DNA from: Pseudomonadota bacterium
GTDB lineage: Bacteria > Pseudomonadota > Alphaproteobacteria > UBA2966 > CAIVPW01
Direction: 5' to 3'
Assembly: GCA_027625125.1 (NCBI GenBank)
Contig: JAQBXG010000063.1
Coordinates: forward strand, 1 to 9,020
Length of the DNA: 9,020 nt
The position numbers were made by a program, and so were the translations under genes. The notes below the pieces were generated by a model. That model saw nothing but the letters and a program-made list of their open reading frames with translations, did no database searches and had not been told where the DNA came from. Shown here piece after piece: positions 6,319 to 9,020 of the stretch; position 1 is the stretch's first letter, and the number at the start of each line of letters is the position of its first letter.

Positions 6319-6903
6319 TTACTTGCCGGGCAGTTGCACTTCCTCCAGTTCCTGGAACGTCAGAACCATGTCGTCGATGCGAAGCTCGTCGGGGTCGGTG
6401 TATCCGCCCTCCCCCAGGTTTTCAAGCTCACGCGCCAGTTCGGGATCCATGCCCTGCTGGTCGTCGCCGGCGTCTTCGTCTTCGTTGTAGTCCTGCGCCG
6501 TTCCACCGACTTCCTGACCCATCGAGATCATTTCCATCGCGTTCTGGACACCGTTGTCCAGCGGTTCGGTGTAGGGAAGCTTGTAGGCGCGCGGGATGCC
6601 GACGGGGATGTTGGCTTCGTCCAGCGCCTCGGCCCACAGGTAGATCGCTCCGGGCGTGTTCATCAACTTGTCCGGTTCGTTGATGCGCGCCCACAGCAAC
6701 TGGAACTTCGGCGGCATGCGCGCCTCGACCGGCCAACCCATCAATTCGATGATCGAATAGTACGAGACGACGAAGAACGCCGACGTGACGATGATTCCCG
6801 TGCCTTTGACCCACCAGGCCCAACGCGGCCCTATATTGAAGCTGAGCAGCAGGACCGCGATGATGACATACGCGGTCAGAGTCCCGATAAATCCCAGGGT
6901 CAT
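6319..6903 (-). CDS. Unrecognised two-TM membrane protein of the ExbB/ExbD-like cluster
   Basis: Hypothetical protein, 194 residues, family not recognised. Two hydrophobic segments, about 5-24 and 32-53, are joined by a very short loop (IGPRWAWWVKG), so both ends probably face the same side. A soluble region follows with many aromatics and prolines (PPKFQLLWARINEP, GAIYLWAEAL, IPRAYKLPY), which suggests a compact fold of about 75 residues. Residues 138-178 are strongly acidic (N-E-D-E-D, D-D-Q-Q, E-L-A-R-E-L-E-N), probably flexible, and the end is a short EELEEVQ-like helix. It starts 5 nt after the ExbD-like gene, with GGGAG about 13 nt upstream overlapping that gene's end. The tight spacing implies it works with the channel pair, for example as a third membrane subunit or cytoplasmic adaptor. 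This role is inferred from context only. Confidence 0.85.
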   Translation of the reverse strand: MTLGFIGTLTAYVIIAVLLLSFNIGPRWAWWVKGTGIIVTSAFFVVSYYSIIELMGWPVEARMPPKFQLLWARINEPDKLMNTPGAIYLWAEALDEANIPVGIPRAYKLPYTEPLDNGVQNAMEMISMGQEVGGTAQDYNEDEDAGDDQQGMDPELARELENLGEGGYTDPDELRIDDMVLTFQELEEVQLPGK

Positions 6904-6908
6904 CGGGG

Positions 6909-7523
6909 TTACGCTCCCTTTCTGGCGCGGACGAGGGTCTTCGGCCGGCGGTTGACGTCGGAGATGCCGCCCTCGTTGTCCATTGTGAACCGCACTGCCG
7001 TAAGTTCCTGGCCCTTATGATCAAGTTGGAGGGTCGTATAGAACACCAGCGTGACTTCCGGGTTCAGTTTTTCGACCTTGACCTCTACCGGCACGTCTTC
7101 GGTGCTGTTGGCCAGATAGTGATGCACGTTCACGACGAATTCGCCTGGAATGATGCCGCGCACCGTGACCGTTTCCTGGTTGAGCGGGTTCTGAATCTTT
7201 TGTCCGTCGACGGTGATCGTGTCGCGGTAGTTGCCGCGGTCGTCGCGATCGAGGTGCATCAGGCCCGATTCCTTGACGTGGTACCAGACGACGCCGCCGT
7301 TAGGGTCTTCGACATACAGGTCGATATCGTCGGGGTGCTGGTCGGGCCACGTCACGGTAATCAGCACCTCGGCCTTCGGGTCCACCTTGCCGGTATCCGA
7401 AATCGGATTGATCAGCATGAACGCGATCAGGAACATGAACACGAACCCCAACAGCGCGTTGAACAACAAGTCCGTAAAGACATCGAACTGTTCGTGCTCG
7501 GCAAAGAACCCGTTGGGCTGCAT
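6909..7523 (-). CDS. ExbD/MotB-like single-pass protein with DUF2135/YfaP-like periplasmic domain
   Basis: Predicted partner of the channel protein encoded upstream, 204 residues. A short cytoplasmic start leads into one TM helix (about 17-39, FTDLLFNALLGFVFMFLIAF). D18 lies at the start of that helix in a DxxxDLLFN context like the proton-carrying Asp of ExbD, TolR and MotB. The remaining 165 residues face the periplasm and are beta-rich. The pattern DIDLYVEDPNGGVVWY (66-81), then LDRDDRGN, then a late PGEFVVNVHHY (126-136), resembles the DUF2135/YfaP domain, where D-D-L-H-V-x-D-P-N-G is typical. It is not the usual ExbD fold and carries no OmpA-like peptidoglycan-binding motif. ATG 7523 is preceded by GGGAGGAA, which overlaps the end of the channel gene (gap 4 nt). 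The pairing is well supported by context; the periplasmic-domain call is by motif memory and moderate. Confidence 0.85.
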   Translation of the reverse strand: MQPNGFFAEHEQFDVFTDLLFNALLGFVFMFLIAFMLINPISDTGKVDPKAEVLITVTWPDQHPDDIDLYVEDPNGGVVWYHVKESGLMHLDRDDRGNYRDTITVDGQKIQNPLNQETVTVRGIIPGEFVVNVHHYLANSTEDVPVEVKVEKLNPEVTLVFYTTLQLDHKGQELTAVRFTMDNEGGISDVNRRPKTLVRARKGA

Positions 7524-7527
7524 CGAT

Positions 7528-8316
7528 CTATTCCTCCCGCAGCGCCGGGATCACGTACACCTCGGTCGTTTGCGTGGCGATGCTGTGTAGCTCGGTGGTG
7601 CCGATTTCAAGGAAGTAATACTGCAGCTTGAGGATCATCCCGCCGACCAGCCCGGCCAGCGTCGTGTACAGCGCCACCGCCATGCCCGAGGACATCGTCG
7701 ACATCGCCGCCTTCATCGTCAGCGGGTCGAAGGTCTTGATTGCGTTGATCGGCGACAGCATCAGGATGAACCCGATCAGCGTGCCGAGCAGCCCAAGCTT
7801 GAACATCGAGTCGGCGATAAACCAGCCGACCTGCAGGCGTCCGCGCAGCAAGCCGGAGAACGCGGCCATCAGAATGTTCTGGTCAATGTGGCCGTCGTGC
7901 CCGCGCGACTTCAGGATCAGGTTGCGGATGTGTTCGGTGACGATCCCACCCATCAGCGGCGTGCCCGCAACCGTGACGCCGGACTCGGTCGCCTGGAAAT
8001 GCGTCGGGTTGGCCCGGATCGCACGCTGCACGCGACGCGCGGCGTTCAGTTCCTTCGAGACCGCAACCACGCCGACGGCGCAGTGAATCGAGGTCCCGAA
8101 GAACAGCAGCGTGATCGCAAGGGAAATGTAGCTGCGATCGCTGCGCAGCATTTCGGCGAGAAGTCCGAACTGCCACACGGCGACAAACGCCACGGCGGCG
8201 ACCCCGGCAAGCACGAGCCACTTCAACAGAAGCACGTAGTCCCGGATCTCGAACGGCGAAACAATCAGTTTTGGCCCGGCGGACTCTCCGCCGGACGCGA
8301 GTTCAGTCGTGCTCAT
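7528..8316 (-). CDS. MotA/TolQ/ExbB-family proton-channel protein
   Basis: Inner-membrane ion-channel subunit of 262 residues, expected to form a pentamer around the ExbD-like partner and convert proton (or sodium) flow into movement. TM segments are about 30-52, 62-87, 170-190 and 208-230. The family core is visible: FKLGLLGTLIGFILMLSP (172-189) in the third helix, and MSSGMAVALYTTLAGLVGG (208-226) in the fourth, with small and hydroxyl residues typical of the ion path. A cytoplasmic section of about 80 residues lies between helices two and three. There is no long C-terminal coiled tail as in ZorA. Start ATG 8316 gives MSTTELASGG; the frame continues to 8379, but the added residues look non-coding. 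It is the first gene of a three-gene cluster. Cargo and cellular role are unknown. Confidence 0.9.
   Translation of the reverse strand: MSTTELASGGESAGPKLIVSPFEIRDYVLLLKWLVLAGVAAVAFVAVWQFGLLAEMLRSDRSYISLAITLLFFGTSIHCAVGVVAVSKELNAARRVQRAIRANPTHFQATESGVTVAGTPLMGGIVTEHIRNLILKSRGHDGHIDQNILMAAFSGLLRGRLQVGWFIADSMFKLGLLGTLIGFILMLSPINAIKTFDPLTMKAAMSTMSSGMAVALYTTLAGLVGGMILKLQYYFLEIGTTELHSIATQTTEVYVIPALREE
7531..7538 (-). promoter_or_regulatory. Ribosome binding site of the ExbD-like gene, inside the end of the ExbB-like gene
   Basis: GGGAGGAA directly precedes the TAG stop (7530-7528) of the channel gene and lies 7 nt before ATG 7523. Such an arrangement favours coupled synthesis of the two subunits. 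Confidence 0.75.
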
Positions 8317-8344
8317 GTGCCCACCCAGTAGTTTCGTGGACGGC

Positions 8345-8407
8345 GGCTGTGACAGCCCCGCTTGAAAACCAGCGGCCACGATAGGCGTGATAGGGAAAGT
8401 GAATCAA
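8345..8407 (-). promoter_or_regulatory. Candidate promoter and leader of the ExbB-like cluster
   Basis: In the 136-nt gap 8317-8452 the minus strand shows TTGATT (8407-8402), then 18 nt, then TATCGT (8383-8378); each matches four of six sigma-70 consensus bases. The core is AT-richer than its surroundings. On the plus strand GATAGG is repeated at 8380-8385 and 8389-8394, and CACG/CGTG arms flank one copy. A GGCTG/CAGCC hairpin (8345-8357) lies in the leader. Promoter location is plausible but unproven. Confidence 0.35.
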
Positions 8408-8426
8408 GCGCCGTGTACGCTCCCGG

Positions 8427-8452
8427 CGGCGGATTCCGGCCTTGGCCCGCCG
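8427..8452 (-). terminator. Possible transcript-end hairpin after the nuclease-like gene
   Basis: Immediately after the TAA stop, CGGCGG (8452-8447 on the minus strand) pairs with CCGCCG (8432-8427) across a 14-nt loop that itself contains GGCC repeats. No T run follows, so this is weak evidence of termination. Confidence 0.25.
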
Positions 8453-8947
8453 TTACAGGCCCCGCAGGTTGTCGCGGTAGGTCCAGGGGGCGACAAAGAT
8501 ACCTTTCCAGATGCCGGCCTCGGCCGCCGCCGCCGCCTCTTCGTCGGCGACGTAGTCCTCGGTCTGCTCGCGCTGGGCCAGGGCCATGCCGCGGCGCGCC
8601 ATTTCGGCGGCAATGTCGCTCCCGTTGATCGTGCACGTGGCCCATGGAAAGCGGTTGCGGCGGCGATCCGGGTCTTCGCGACGGAGACAGGTCGCCTCGC
8701 CTTCGGCGACGATGATCTCCAATTCGCGGTAGGCGATGGACCCGCAGTCCCAGGGGCGGCCATTCAGGAAACAGACCTGCTCTTGCTCAAACGCCTCGAT
8801 CCCGAACAGAAACAGGCGCTCGCCATCGACGACGATCACATCTGTGTCAATGACCGTGGCCCGACCGACAATCGGCGCCGCCGCCTCCTGGGCGGCGGCG
8901 GCCGTGCAGCAACCCAGCCAGAGCAGAAAGGTGACGGCAGCGCGCAT
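8453..8947 (-). CDS. Secreted staphylococcal-nuclease-like (thermonuclease family) protein, probably catalytically degenerate
   Basis: Exported protein of 164 residues with an N-terminal signal peptide (about 1-20, ending A-A-A-A-Q). The mature part follows the SNase-like plan: GRATVIDTDVIVVDGERLFLFGIEAFEQ (split here as 28-43 and 44-55), paired cysteines with W-D-C-G (C59, C68, C87, C105), AYRELEIIVAEGEATC, and a closing AAAEAGIWKG helix seen at the end of many periplasmic SNase-like proteins. D34, D36 and E54 match calcium/catalytic positions. The usual Arg of the V-R-L-x-G-I-D-x-P-E motif is F46, and the A-P-E is A-F-E. A second Arg may be R99. Activity is therefore doubtful. ATG 8947 has GAGGA 6 nt upstream. 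A signal-peptide lipobox is not convincing (W at -3). Role unknown; it could bind nucleic acid or act structurally in the envelope. Confidence 0.82.
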   Translation of the reverse strand: MRAAVTFLLWLGCCTAAAAQEAAAPIVGRATVIDTDVIVVDGERLFLFGIEAFEQEQVCFLNGRPWDCGSIAYRELEIIVAEGEATCLRREDPDRRRNRFPWATCTINGSDIAAEMARRGMALAQREQTEDYVADEEAAAAAEAGIWKGIFVAPWTYRDNLRGL

Positions 8948-8974
8948 CGGAATCCTCGCGGGTGAACGTGGGGC

Positions 8975-9002
8975 ATTCTACCGGCCGCGGCCGGTGCATC
9001 AA
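8975..9002 (-). promoter_or_regulatory. Candidate sigma-70 promoter of the nuclease-like gene with a palindrome in its spacer
   Basis: The minus strand reads TTGATG (9002-8997), 16 nt, TAGAAT (8980-8975). The -10 matches five of six bases and the -35 four of six. Predicted start near 8968 leaves a leader of about 20 nt with the GAGGA ribosome site. The spacer is filled by a perfect palindrome (8980-8995), expected to be an operator. Confidence 0.5.
8980..8995. repeat. Perfect 16-bp palindrome ACCGGCCGCGGCCGGT
   Basis: Each half ACCGGCCG is the exact reverse complement of CGGCCGGT. It lies between candidate -35 and -10 elements, where a bound dimer would block polymerase. Chance is possible because it is made almost wholly of G and C. 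Confidence 0.6.
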
Positions 9003-9020
9003 CCCGCCCGGGTGGCGGTG

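Noticed and set aside
7528..8316. Zorya-type defence system (ZorA/ZorB)
   Set aside because: The channel protein lacks the long C-terminal tail of ZorA, the partner lacks an OmpA-like domain, and no helicase or nuclease effector of that system is adjacent.
8317..8379. Longer start of the ExbB-like protein at 8379
   Set aside because: The added 21 residues show no family likeness and fall in the AT-richer promoter/leader stretch; ATG 8316 gives a family-like N-terminus.
8453..8947. Lipoprotein signal on the nuclease-like protein
   Set aside because: The candidate is W-L-G-C; Trp at -3 is not usual for a lipobox, and the following A-A-A-A-Q fits ordinary signal peptidase cleavage better.

Overview
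The window is GC-rich with little non-coding DNA, and every supported gene lies on the minus strand, so transcription runs from right to left. The codon use, the TauT/NitT importer with a Tat-like signal on its binding protein, and the kinase/sigma-54 activator pair suggest a proteobacterium, most likely an alphaproteobacterium. No rRNA, tRNA, transposase, integrase or CRISPR array was seen, so this looks like ordinary chromosome.

Right block (about 9002 to 6319). A secreted, degenerate staphylococcal-nuclease-like protein (8947-8453) sits behind a candidate sigma-70 promoter whose spacer holds a perfect 16-bp palindrome. After a 136-nt gap with a second candidate promoter comes a tight three-gene cluster: a MotA/TolQ/ExbB-type channel protein (8316-7528), an ExbD/MotB-like single-pass protein with an unusual DUF2135/YfaP-like beta-rich periplasmic part (7523-6909), and an unrecognised two-TM protein with an acidic tail (6903-6319). 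The gaps are 4 and 5 nt, which suggests one proton-motive-force-driven envelope machine. This cluster is the best candidate here for something poorly described.

Middle spacer (5973-6318, 346 nt). It holds no gene. It contains GC-rich palindromes, a 13-bp tandem repeat overlapping a GG-N10-GC sigma-54-like site, a TTGACT -35-like element with a GTACTC-T-GAGTAC palindrome at the -10 position, and two perfect stem-loops in the presumed leader.

Left block (5972 to 1). This is an apparent operon: periplasmic substrate-binding protein, TauC/SsuC-type permease, its ATPase (4-nt overlap with the permease), then an additional ABC-2/exporter-class ATPase resembling the one associated with PQQ-dependent alcohol oxidation and lacking any permease here. 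After an 86-nt gap with two small inverted repeats come a two-TM histidine kinase and, 2 nt later, an NtrC-family response regulator cut by the left edge. A plausible reading, by inference, is that the kinase/regulator pair controls the transporter genes upstream of it, perhaps through the sigma-54-like site in front of the binding-protein gene. The substrate cannot be told from sequence alone.
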